Assembly (NCBI GenBank): GCA_958510875.1
Contig: OY294068.1
Location: 173,445,411 to 173,509,410 of the forward strand
Direction: 5' to 3'
DNA from: Endomychus coccineus
Lineage: Eukaryota; Arthropoda; Insecta; Coleoptera; Endomychidae
Length of the DNA stretch: 64,000 nt
In this document: one piece after another, positions 7,152-15,900 of the stretch
Layout: each line of letters begins with the position of its first letter
How positions within the stretch are numbered: position 1 is the stretch's first letter
Notes under the pieces: model-generated
What the model was told of the DNA's origin: nothing
The model's input: the letters and a program-made list of their open reading frames with translations, nothing else
Databases searched by the model: none
Translations under genes and position numbers: made by a program

Positions 7152-7850
7152 ATGTCGCAGTTATTCACGCTAACAAGCACCAACCATATATTCTCGTTCA
7201 CACCGCAGAATTCGATCGAGTTGAAGCCTGATAAGCGATACTATTTGGCTTTGTTAGGATTCACTTCTTATAACTCTATACCGAATATCGAGAACGAGAA
7301 ATTTTACTATTTGGGGGACGATGGAAAGACTTTGAAAACAATCGAAATACCTTCGGGTAACTACGAACTATCCGACATTGAAGAATTAATTCGGAAAAGA
7401 TTGAACGTGAAAGAAGATGTCTTCTCGCTGAAGCCCAATAACAATACATTAAAGTGTGAGATATTCTATAAGAACCGCGACATTTCGTTTGTTAAGGAAG
7501 ATAGCCTAGGCAAAATATTGGGGTTCTCGCGTAAAGTCTTGAAAAAGGGCGTGGTCCACATGTCCGATTTACCAGTCAACATTATAAAAGTAAGCAACAT
7601 CCGATTCGAATCAAACATTACCGTGGGAGCCTTCTACCGAGATAGACCTGCGCATACGATCTACGACTTCCCCATCACAGACGATCCTGGCTATAGAATT
7701 GTGGAACGTCCAAAGAATCCTCTATATTTACCAGTGTCAGATATCGGTGAAATTACCAACATCACCGTACTCGCCCTAGATCAACATTCGAACCCGATAA
7801 ATTTTCGAGGTGAAGAAAGTGTTTTACATCTACATTTACAAGAAGTCTGA
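7152..7850 (+). CDS. Penton-like minor capsid protein (single jelly-roll)
   Basis: A 232-aa protein of predicted beta-strand character. The patterns FTPQNSIELKPDKRYYLALL, TSYNSIPNI, TIEIPSGNYEL, PNNNTLKCEI and a block ending near YDFPI match the Polinton minor capsid family shown to be a single jelly-roll penton homologue. It would sit at icosahedral vertices and may carry the fibre-like protein of 2838-3785. The start follows a TATA/Inr pair directly. The stop is 9 nt before the next small ORF, giving a compact penton, small ORF, major capsid block. Confidence 0.85.
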   Translation: MSQLFTLTSTNHIFSFTPQNSIELKPDKRYYLALLGFTSYNSIPNIENEKFYYLGDDGKTLKTIEIPSGNYELSDIEELIRKRLNVKEDVFSLKPNNNTLKCEIFYKNRDISFVKEDSLGKILGFSRKVLKKGVVHMSDLPVNIIKVSNIRFESNITVGAFYRDRPAHTIYDFPITDDPGYRIVERPKNPLYLPVSDIGEITNITVLALDQHSNPINFRGEESVLHLHLQEV

Positions 7851-7859
7851 AAACAGAAT

Positions 7860-8006
7860 ATGGGATTAGTTGTTGCTGTGGGTAATAAAAGAACCTCACA
7901 CGCTTCATATCCATCAGTCTTCAACAAAACACCGAAAGTGCGAGAGCTAACCCTCACCAAAGCCAACCGATTAGTTCTACAATCTTTAGGGTTTCGCCTT
8001 AAATAA
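7860..8006 (+). CDS. Small 48-aa Polinton protein between penton and major capsid genes
   Basis: An ATG at 7860 opens a 49-codon ORF ending TAA at 8004-8006, two bases before the major capsid ATG. The product starts MGLVVAVGNKRTSHASYP and ends NRLVLQSLGFRLK; it is basic (Lys/Arg-rich) and Ser/Thr-rich. Support for reality: it fills the whole gap between two capsid genes with 9 nt and 2 nt margins, and I have the impression of similar short tails (LxxLGF) in other insect Polintons, unchecked. A capsid-associated or DNA-condensing peptide is possible. Confidence 0.55.
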   Translation: MGLVVAVGNKRTSHASYPSVFNKTPKVRELTLTKANRLVLQSLGFRLK

Positions 8007-8008
8007 AA

Positions 8009-9277
8009 ATGCCTAATAAGCGAAAGTTTGGTGGTGTAGATGTTGATGGTGGAGATAACAATGTTATCTCATCAATTTTCGATTTATACCAGCAGCCGAA
8101 ATTCGATGAGTCGATTCGGAAAGCCGAGTATAGATCGATTACACCGTTCGTTAAAGCCTTCAATAACAGCGACATCGTGGAGTTTGGAATAAATCAAGTG
8201 GACGCGTTTTTTTCCATGAAGGATACTCTATTGGTGATCAAGGGAAAAATCGAAGTGAAGGGTGGAGGTAATGTTATATTGTTACCGAATTATGGGGCCT
8301 TCCTTTTCGACTCTTGCTCGTACGTTGAGAGTGGTAGGGAGATCGAAACAGTTCGAGATCCTGGTATAGTCAGCGCTGTTCGAGCATTTACCTGCTACAC
8401 CCCTACAGCCTCTACGCATATGGCTACCGCTAGTTGGTTGTACCCCCTTGAGAGCGTAGTTTTGCACGAAACTAAATCATTCAGTCTATTGATTCCGCTG
8501 AAGCATATATTCAACATTTTCAACGATTACCCGATGATTACATTTGGTAGGCAGACTATTCGACTGGTGCGTGCTCGAAACGATCACGATTGTGTTAACA
8601 TTGAGACCGCCACGACCACCGTTAAATTCCTGATTGATAGTATGGAATTGAAAGTGAAGTATATCTATCCTAACGATATAATTAGAGAAAAGCTCTTGCG
8701 AGCAATCAAGAGTGATTCGCCCATCCTAATTCCATTCCGGAAGTGGGAATGCCATGAGCTTCCTGCCATAACAAGCGAGGCCCGACGAGAAATTTGGGCG
8801 GTCAAGACTAGTGCGGCAGTTGAAAAACCTCGCTATGTCATAGTATTCTTTCAAACGGACAAACGAAACAATGTGAAGGCTAACCCCACAATATTTGATC
8901 ATCTGGATATAACAAGTATTCGCTTATCTCTAAACGGTGAATATTACCCTAACGAGCGAATGAACTTGGACTTTGCCAAGGATGATTTCGCGCTCGCTCA
9001 CCATAACTACACAGAGTTCTACTCTAGCTATACAAATTCCTCGTCGACTGCTGTGAAACAACCAATGTTAGATTACACTAGTTTCAAAAAGCGCGCCCTC
9101 TACATAATCGATTGTTCGAAACAGGAGGAAGCAGTGAAATCTGCAACTGTTGATGTGCGATTGGAAATTGAGGCAGATAAGGGATTTCCAGCCAATACGA
9201 AAGCATATTGTATCATCATTCACGATTGTTTGATGGAGTACTCCCCACTCTCGGAAATAGTGAAGAGTCTGATCTAA
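8009..9277 (+). CDS. MCP: Major capsid protein, double jelly-roll (hexon-like)
   Basis: A 422-aa protein beginning MPNKRKFGGVDVDGG. The layout fits the Polinton double jelly-roll capsid family: an N-terminal roll with many beta strands (residues about 40-220, including SWLYPLESVVLHETKSFSLL) and a second roll with the family motif LNGEYYPNERMNLDF followed by HNYTEFYSSY (about 308-345), then a C-terminal strand region. Trimers would tile the capsid. It is somewhat shorter than many Polinton capsid proteins, but no truncation is evident. No own TATA box is visible, so it may share a transcript with the penton and the 48-aa ORF. Confidence 0.88.
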   Translation: MPNKRKFGGVDVDGGDNNVISSIFDLYQQPKFDESIRKAEYRSITPFVKAFNNSDIVEFGINQVDAFFSMKDTLLVIKGKIEVKGGGNVILLPNYGAFLFDSCSYVESGREIETVRDPGIVSAVRAFTCYTPTASTHMATASWLYPLESVVLHETKSFSLLIPLKHIFNIFNDYPMITFGRQTIRLVRARNDHDCVNIETATTTVKFLIDSMELKVKYIYPNDIIREKLLRAIKSDSPILIPFRKWECHELPAITSEARREIWAVKTSAAVEKPRYVIVFFQTDKRNNVKANPTIFDHLDITSIRLSLNGEYYPNERMNLDFAKDDFALAHHNYTEFYSSYTNSSSTAVKQPMLDYTSFKKRALYIIDCSKQEEAVKSATVDVRLEIEADKGFPANTKAYCIIIHDCLMEYSPLSEIVKSLI

Positions 9278-9324
9278 AACTTACTGTCTAACGACTATGA
9301 GCGATCAGTTTAGTACGAGCCATC

Positions 9325-9831
9325 ATGAGGATAGCATTGGTTGACATTCAGGGATTCATCATCGATGATGTGTTTCACCCCAAAGAAATGTCTATACAAA
9401 TTGGGTTCAAACGACATTATTCGTTGTTTAAGCCGCCCACACCGCTAACGATGTTGAGTGAGAAGGACCGAAAATCTGCTTGGTATTTGGAACATTTTTG
9501 TCATGGTTTGGAATATACATCTGGTGATGTGGAATATGGAGAAATTGATACTATCCTAAGATTGACTCTACTGTGTGCAGCAGACATTATATATGTTCGA
9601 GGTCATCAAAAAGCAGAATTTCTCGCGAATAAGTGCAAGGAGCTAGATATCTTTCCACGAATCGTAGATGTATGCAGTTTCGACAACACCCTATGTCAAA
9701 CGGGGAAATTCGAGCCTACAAACAGACTGAGCTGTCTAAATCATCGCAATGATGGTGGGAAATATATGTGTGCAGTCAACCATGTCGATAACCTACAACA
9801 TTGGTTCCTCACGATCATACTTCCTAAATGA
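9325..9831 (+). CDS. Conserved terminal Polinton protein of unknown function, 168 aa
   Basis: An intact ORF, MRIALVDIQGFIID at the start. The patterns VDIQGF, FKPPTPL, WYLEHFCHGLEYTSGDVEY and YVRGHQKAEFL are familiar to me from many insect Polinton proteins; an early acidic residue after a hydrophobic strand and the central region could be a degenerate RNase H-like fold, but I would not rely on it. The C-terminus carries CLNHRNDGGKYMCAVNH, a possible zinc site. ATCAGTT at 9304-9310 with TCTAAAA at 9273 may be its promoter. AATAAATAAATAAA at 9849 gives a poly(A) signal. Confidence 0.7.
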   Translation: MRIALVDIQGFIIDDVFHPKEMSIQIGFKRHYSLFKPPTPLTMLSEKDRKSAWYLEHFCHGLEYTSGDVEYGEIDTILRLTLLCAADIIYVRGHQKAEFLANKCKELDIFPRIVDVCSFDNTLCQTGKFEPTNRLSCLNHRNDGGKYMCAVNHVDNLQHWFLTIILPK

Positions 9832-10445
9832 AATGTACTTTTCTTAAAAATAAATAAATAAAAAAATATTATTAATATTTGATATTTCATTTCTCATACA
9901 CCTCCCACCCACACACCATAAACGACTTTGAGTCGCTTGCGAGTCGCTTCCGAGTCGCTTGCGAGTCGCTTGCGAGTCGCTTCCGAGTCGCTTCCGAGTC
10001 GCTTCCGAGTCGCTTCCGAGTCGCTTGTGGGTTTTTCCTCATTTACATGTACCTCAGGAGAGTTTTTCTGAAAAAAGTTTGAAATTCATATTCTACGCGT
10101 TAAGACCTTTCATTTGATACTCATGAAGCCTCACTTAGAAAAATAAAAATTTCAAATCCTTATCGCGAGAGATCGGTCAAACTGATTGACATATAAATAG
10201 TATATTCTTATTCAACACATCACGTAGATTCTGAATATGCAATAAAATGATCACTTCCGGTTTCACTTCCGGTGTAACAATGTGTCGAATATATAACCCA
10301 CTTCCGGTTTAACCCTGATGATGATGATGTTTGACAGTGGTGATGACATCTTCATGAAGCAGTCTGTACCTTTTGGACCGAAGGTACAGATTACTTCCTA
10401 GAGGTGGCGGAGCCCCCTCCAGGAAGCAGTCTGTACCTTAGGTCT
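9832..10445. other. Right flank or terminal region of the Polinton, no gene
   Basis: No gene is supported. It holds poly(A) signals, the 11-bp array, a 170-bp unique stretch, three GGAAGTG/CACTTCCGG motifs (10251-10310), and two copies of GAAGCAGTCTGTACCTT (about 10357 and 10423) with an inverted partner at 10380. Polinton terminal repeats often contain such arrays, but without the left end this cannot be tested here. Confidence 0.4.
9930..10028. repeat. Minisatellite, nine 11-bp units GAGTCGCTT(G/C)C
   Basis: Nine head-to-tail units starting at 9930, 9941, 9952 and so on, varying only at one G/C position, immediately beyond the last Polinton gene. Confidence 0.95.
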
Positions 10446-10770
10446 ACCATGACAGCTGGTCCTTATGGCCACCATGACAGCTGGTCCTTATGGTCGCCAT
10501 GACAGTTGGTCCTTATGGTCGCCATGACAGCTGGTCCTTATGGCCGCCATGACAGCTGGTCCTTATGGTCGCCATGACAGTTGGTCCTTATGGTCGCCAT
10601 GACAGCTGGTCCTTATGGCCGCCATGACAGCTGGTCCTTATGGTCGCCATGACAGCTGGTCCTTATGGTCGCCATGACAGCTGGTTCTTATGGTCGCCAT
10701 GACAGCTGGTCCTTATGCCCACCATGACAGTTGGTTCTTATGGTCGCCATGACAGTTGGACCTTAGGGCC
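10446..10770. repeat. Minisatellite, thirteen 25-bp units
   Basis: Thirteen 25-bp units starting at 10446 and repeating the core CATGACAGCTGGTCCTTATG, with a few C/T and G/A variants. Each begins with RCCAT. It lies close to the presumed Polinton end. Confidence 0.95.
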
Positions 10771-10944
10771 GCCATGCTGCCATGTGTTAGTCACGTGACT
10801 CTGTACATGTGACACACTTTTTGAACACACCCTGTATACTCTTTACAAATAAAATAAAATCCTTATCACCTACATCCTTTCAAACTGATAAGGACGAGCT
10901 CATGCACCGGATGCACATCGACAGCTAGACCGGAAGTGGAGACC

Positions 10945-11024
10945 GGATATCCTGAGGCAGAAGTAGCCCAGTTCATCTACTCATGTCAAACAATAGAGTT
11001 CCCAGACCTGTATGTACGACTGTG
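10945..11024. mobile_element. Right-end fragment of the P-like (THAP) element
   Basis: The sequence ending at 11024 (ACTCATGTCAAACAATAGAG, CCCAGACCTGTATGTACGAC) matches the right ends of the elements at 12841 and 53515. The left boundary is approximate; no left end is nearby. Confidence 0.6.
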
Positions 11025-12210
11025 GTACTGACTTATCAGCGGCTGTTGCGCAGCTGGTAAGACTGCTGTACAATATTGAGGTTGCTTTTGTTGGCGATGG
11101 TTTGAAACTTGAAGACTGCCAAACAATTATTTTTTATCATCTTCCTTTTATGTTATAACTTAGTATTTGACATAACTACCATGCGGCAAATCTAGATTAG
11201 TAGGTTTTTATTATTTGTGAGTCTACTTTTTGATACAATAATCAACTGAACAGAATTATTATTTCCAAGCGACAATCCCATCTTTGTAAGTTATTTGTAT
11301 CTACATATATTTTTGGATGAATTAACATTACACCGAACATATTTTATTATCTCAAAGGGGCAACTCTATAAGTTAATAGGTTATTTGTAAGCTTATTTTT
11401 TGATGCAATAACATTATACTGAACGTATACATTATCTCAAGTAAGTAAGTAAGTTGGTATGTTTGAAAGTTTATTTTTGGATCCACTAACATTACCTGAA
11501 GAATTTTTAATTATATCAATTCAAAACGACCCTCATGTCGTTTTGCGTTTTTTACTGTCTTCAGTTACCAAATCACCCATGTCGTTTTGCGATTTTTACT
11601 GTCTTCAGTTGATAATTATACAGTTGACAATTCAAATATTTACTGATTTCAGTGATTTCCATCTGGAGCTTGATAAAAATTTGTCATTGTTTACCTTAAT
11701 TTTGTGGCGACTGGTGCATCTGTATCGTTGAACATTTAAAAAGTAATTTTTATTCATTATAAATACCAGTTATTAAGACAAAGCTAAAACGCTCCGTTTG
11801 CAGGATTATAATGCTTGAGGGTATTTTCTTGCGTTTAAATCAAAAATTTGTCTGCTGCATAAAATAATATGTTCTATTCATCCCATATTTCGTTTACTTT
11901 TGAAGCTATTTAGATTTCCTTTCTCAATTAATGCTTTGAATCATTTTATCTTAGAGATTTTCTTCCGGGCAATGGAATATTTGCCACATTGTTCTTCTAA
12001 GAGTTCTAAGCTTTGAAGCACAGAACAACTACAAAATGAAGCTTTTTTCTATTTTTCAATTACTGTGGGTTAGAGAACATAGATATTATATATTGTTGTA
12101 TGTATATAAATATCTATGTTAGAGAATAATTTGTTCTATATCATTAAGTTAGAATACTCAATGTTCTCTATAGTTTGATTCAAATTTGTTTGTATTGTCG
12201 TATCATCGAT
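11025..12210. repeat. AT-rich spacer with diverged tandem duplications
   Basis: About four diverged copies of a roughly 100-bp unit (GTAGGTTTTTATTATTTGTG at 11200, related blocks near 11285, 11375 and 11455; shared TTTTTGATACAATAA/ATTAACATTA core). A 55-bp tandem duplication (CATGTCGTTTTGCG...CTGTCTTCAGTT) lies at about 11533-11620. No gene is supported. Confidence 0.55.
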
Positions 12211-12419
12211 ATATACATATGGACTGCGCGTGGCAATGATAAGCGCGGCTAGTTCAGGCGAGAGAGAGGAAAAACGAAGAGGCCGGCTCTATCGCGTTTC
12301 TATTGGCCGCTGCGTACTGTAGCTAGTATGTTTACGTCCCGAGCCGGCCTTTTCGTTTTCCCTGTCTCTCGCCTGCACTAGCCGCGCTAATCATTGCCAC
12401 GCGCAGTCCATATGTATAT
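12211..12419. mobile_element. Palindromic MITE, about 209 bp
   Basis: Long inverted repeats of about 78 bp: the left arm from 12211 (TATACATATGGACTGCGCGT) is mirrored by the right arm ending at 12419. The arms are GC-rich (GGCCGGCTC) in an AT-rich setting. It abuts the P-like element beginning at about 12423. Confidence 0.75.
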
Positions 12420-12422
12420 GTC

Positions 12423-12841
12423 GGTGGGTCGTATATACAGGTCTGGAAACTCGAGGTTGTTTCCTATGTAAGCAGTGAGTCCGCTAAGCGTCGACTGGCC
12501 CGTAATACCAAAAGTCGTCACGTAGGAGTATTTCCTGACAACTGTTAGTTGACTTGTCAACACAAGGAATACCTGCGTTTTTAGAAACAAATTACGAAAT
12601 CGTGCATTGTGCCGAAATGCAAAACGGGGTACAAAAGTGTAAAGCAAGAAACTTCTGTTTTTAAAGTGCCGAAAGATGCGGAAATGCGAAAAAAGTTGAT
12701 GCTTGCGATTCCGGATAGAAAACGTTTTACCACTTCGTGATCCAAGCGCTAGCTGATGGCTGAGCGAGGGACTACGAGTTAGGCAACCCGTAAGAGAATC
12801 AAGTCAACCATAGAGTTTCCAGACCTGTGTATACGACCGTG
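12423..12841. mobile_element. Non-autonomous P-like element with THAP-domain remnant
   Basis: The ends match the better copy at 52931-53515 (left GTCGTATATACAGGTCTGG, right CCAGACCTGTGTATACGACC). From 12603 the plus strand reads CIVPKCKTGY then VFKVPKDAEMRKK, the start of a THAP zinc-finger domain as found at the N-terminus of P-element-type transposases; the conserved Trp is Leu here. The 8-bp flanks do not match. It ends 144 bp upstream of the AASDH start codon. Confidence 0.7.
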
Positions 12842-12984
12842 GTATTGTTGTATTATTTACATTTCATGGTTGTTCTCTGATTTACATTTAAAATTATTTA
12901 TTGTAAACATAGGGATAAAGCTTCATTAGAAAAAAGAAAATATTGCGAATATATTGTGTTGTAGAACTCGCGAAAATATACAAG

Positions 12985-15900
12985 ATGAGCAACGAAAAAT
13001 TGTTAAAAGAAGAATTTTTAAATAGTTCCAATAAAGCAGCAATTGTGTGCTCTTCAGGGCATATAATGAGTAGTATAACCTATAGAGAAGTATACTCAAA
13101 TTCTTTGAAACTAAAAGAGGTATTTTCTGACTACTTATCAGGAAAAAATAATAGATTCCTTGGACTATTCATGAATCACAACATTCACATACCTTCAATT
13201 GTCGCTAGGTAACTATTAATTGATAATTTGTAGAAAGTTATCAAATTTGTATAAAAGGGTTTGTTACCTTATCTATTTCCTCTTCATAAAACTAAGAGTT
13301 CTAGTCTCATTTGCTCAGAAATACTGACTGAATTTCAATTATATACTTCTAGCTTAAACGATTTGGGAATTGCATTTATATTCCTTGATATAAATATGAA
13401 TGCAGAAGAATTTAATAATTTTATTGGTGATATAAAATTAAATTACATAATTTCACTTAAGAACATCGATGTATTACATGAGTTTGATTTAGTCCATGAA
13501 GAAACTTTGAATGATATCGCTATATTTTTATGGAAAAGAATTAATTTCATAGAAAACCAATGGAACTTTGAATCTATCTTTTGTGTAGTGAGATCTTCAG
13601 GCACAACTAACTCAAACAAAATAATTAGGGTTGAGAATCACTGTATTAAAAGAAATGCAGCTTCTTTGAGGTAAGTTTCTTAGGAAATTTTGATGAATAT
13701 GAACTGATATAATATACTATTGTAGAGAATTGTACAATGTGTCCTCCAGTGATGTGATTTATTTTGGAACTCCTCTAACCTTTGATCCATCTCTAATAGA
13801 ATTGCTGATTGCTATGATGGCAGGAGCTTGCCTATTTATTGTATCAGATAAAGACAAATTAAATCCTGACATTCTCTTCAAAACCTTATTCCCAAAGATA
13901 CCCACTGAATATTTTGGTATAACAGTAATGCAAATTGTACCTTCAGTATTTTTAAGGTGGTCAGAAGAACAAATGAAACATATTTTTAATAATACTGAGC
14001 TAAAAATTTTAGCGTTTGGTGGTGAGATATTTCCAATTGAAATATTAAAATATTGTAAATCCAAACACTTCAGGATGTTTAATTTATATGGAATAACTGA
14101 AGTTTCATGTTGGGCTTCCAGTTTTGAAATCACTGAAGGTAAAGACATATTTCTGGGGTCTCCTTTGGATGAAACTTTAATTGAAGTCAGAAATGAAGAA
14201 AACATAGTGATCAAAGAAGGCACTGGTGAAATATTTATTGGTAAGATAGATCTCTTCCTAAAGGTAGCTGTACACTATCTAGAGATGAAATATATGTAAA
14301 TTTTCTACATTCAGGTAATAATACTACTGATTTAAAGAAAAAAAACATAATTGGTAAGATCTAGTAATATTACAAACTGATAGTTATTATTCATTTATTT
14401 TTTAATCATTCACTATTAGTATAACTAATGAGAAAATATATTTTACAGCTTATTTCAACAAAATTAATTATGACCAGTTTATTAAGATACACAAAGAACA
14501 TACACCTATAAAACTTGCTTATAATTTCATGCACCTTGTCAAAAACTAATGAAGAGATTGGTAAATATTATTTCAAAATACACAAATTTCAAGTCACGTT
14601 ATAAGTAGTTGCAAGAACACATTTCAACTTCAAAGAATATCTAATTAGGAATAATACATTACCTGCAATAAAACCGAAAATATTTGGCCTAATTTCAATT
14701 TGGGTATTCCTGTAGCATGTCTCCAGCTCCACCTCGCTGAACGCCAACGGCGGGCGAACGAATTTACTGTACGTATGCGAAACTCCAAGCGGCAAAGTCA
14801 TCGCAGGTTGAAACGGATGTGAAACGGACCGCTTTGGGTCGGTTTTAATGGGCCCAACTAGCTCAATTTAAAAAGATTAATCTCAGGACTCGTAGTGAAA
14901 CGTGCCCTGTGATTCTAGACTTGTGAATTGCCTGAGCGCCAACTGCTTAAAAATAACTATAAAAATAAATGAATTCACAGTCCAGAATACACTACGAGAT
15001 GGTTTTATAGTTGATGGAAATTCAGAAAAATAATACAAGTTCAACTTAACAATTTGATTTATTCCAATCGGAATTTGAGTTATAATATAAATAATTACAA
15101 TTTTGATAGTGAACTAATTTGTAACACACATTAAAATTGAATTTTGAAATATTCACCAAAAGAAAGAAATTGAATACTTGGTACAATTTAAATAAATTAA
15201 ATAAATAAACATCAATTTTCGTTAATAGATTGAAATTAAATATTTAATTGAAAAAAAAATTATCTAATGTTCCACCTTTGAACATGCTTTATGGTCGCGG
15301 CTTCATCTGTTTTTAGATTTTCTCAAAGTAGGAACAACTGCACAAAGAAGGATATACTGCTCAAGATTTACTTCTTTGAAAAAATCAAAGAACAAATGAA
15401 TCCACGATCTGGCAACGATGATGATGACTATGACGTATTAGAATCTTACCCAGAGTTACTTCAAAAATATATCGGTGATTACTGGTCAGGGAGTAGAAAA
15501 ATCGATAGAGTTTATGGCCCAGTTCACGATGCTAGTTCGTTGTCATGGTTACTAGGAGGTAAATTAATCGATTTCAAAAATAGTGATACTATCGTCACAC
15601 AAGGGAGAAAATTCAAAAATACCGTCGGTCTGTGTGAACTTATATTCTATGACAAACCTAGAAATTTCACCAAGAAAGATAAGATGAATTACAGGATGAT
15701 TCTGAACTTGACAAATCCCCACAGAAATAGTGCTGGAAACTTGAAAGGTACTCGAAGATACAAGTACATTAAAATAATTCGACCTCTAATTCATGAGGAA
15801 GCTCTCGGTAGCGGTATGCAATTGACATATAACGAACCAGTGGAGTACGTGTACTGGGACGATCCAAACGAACTTGTGGAACGATTGAGTCTTTTGATGG

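Larger units (their letters stand above)
1..9900. mobile_element. Polinton/Maverick (adintovirus-like) element, left end outside the window
   Basis: The gene set is diagnostic: the C-terminus of a protein-primed type polB, an RVE-type integrase with a chromodomain, an FtsK/HerA-type packaging ATPase, an adenovirus-type cysteine protease, a penton-like minor capsid protein and a double jelly-roll major capsid protein. Genes are tightly packed (gaps often 2 to 40 nt) and have no introns. Genes from 433 to 5416 are on the minus strand and those from 5489 to 9831 on the plus strand, diverging from one promoter at about 5450. All ORFs except the protease look intact, so the insertion is fairly young. 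The terminal inverted repeats and 6-bp target duplication cannot be assigned because the left end is missing; the right boundary could lie anywhere from 9,850 to about 10,850. Confidence 0.93.

Noticed and set aside
9879..10082. ORF over the 11-bp array
   Set aside because: A by-product of the GAGTCGCTT repeat; the unit is not in phase with codons.
10446..10770. CRISPR-like array
   Set aside because: Units are contiguous 25-mers without spacers, in an insect genome; it is a minisatellite.
12387..12647. Minus-strand 86-aa ORF across the MITE/P-like junction
   Set aside because: It is antisense to the THAP remnant and spans two different transposons.
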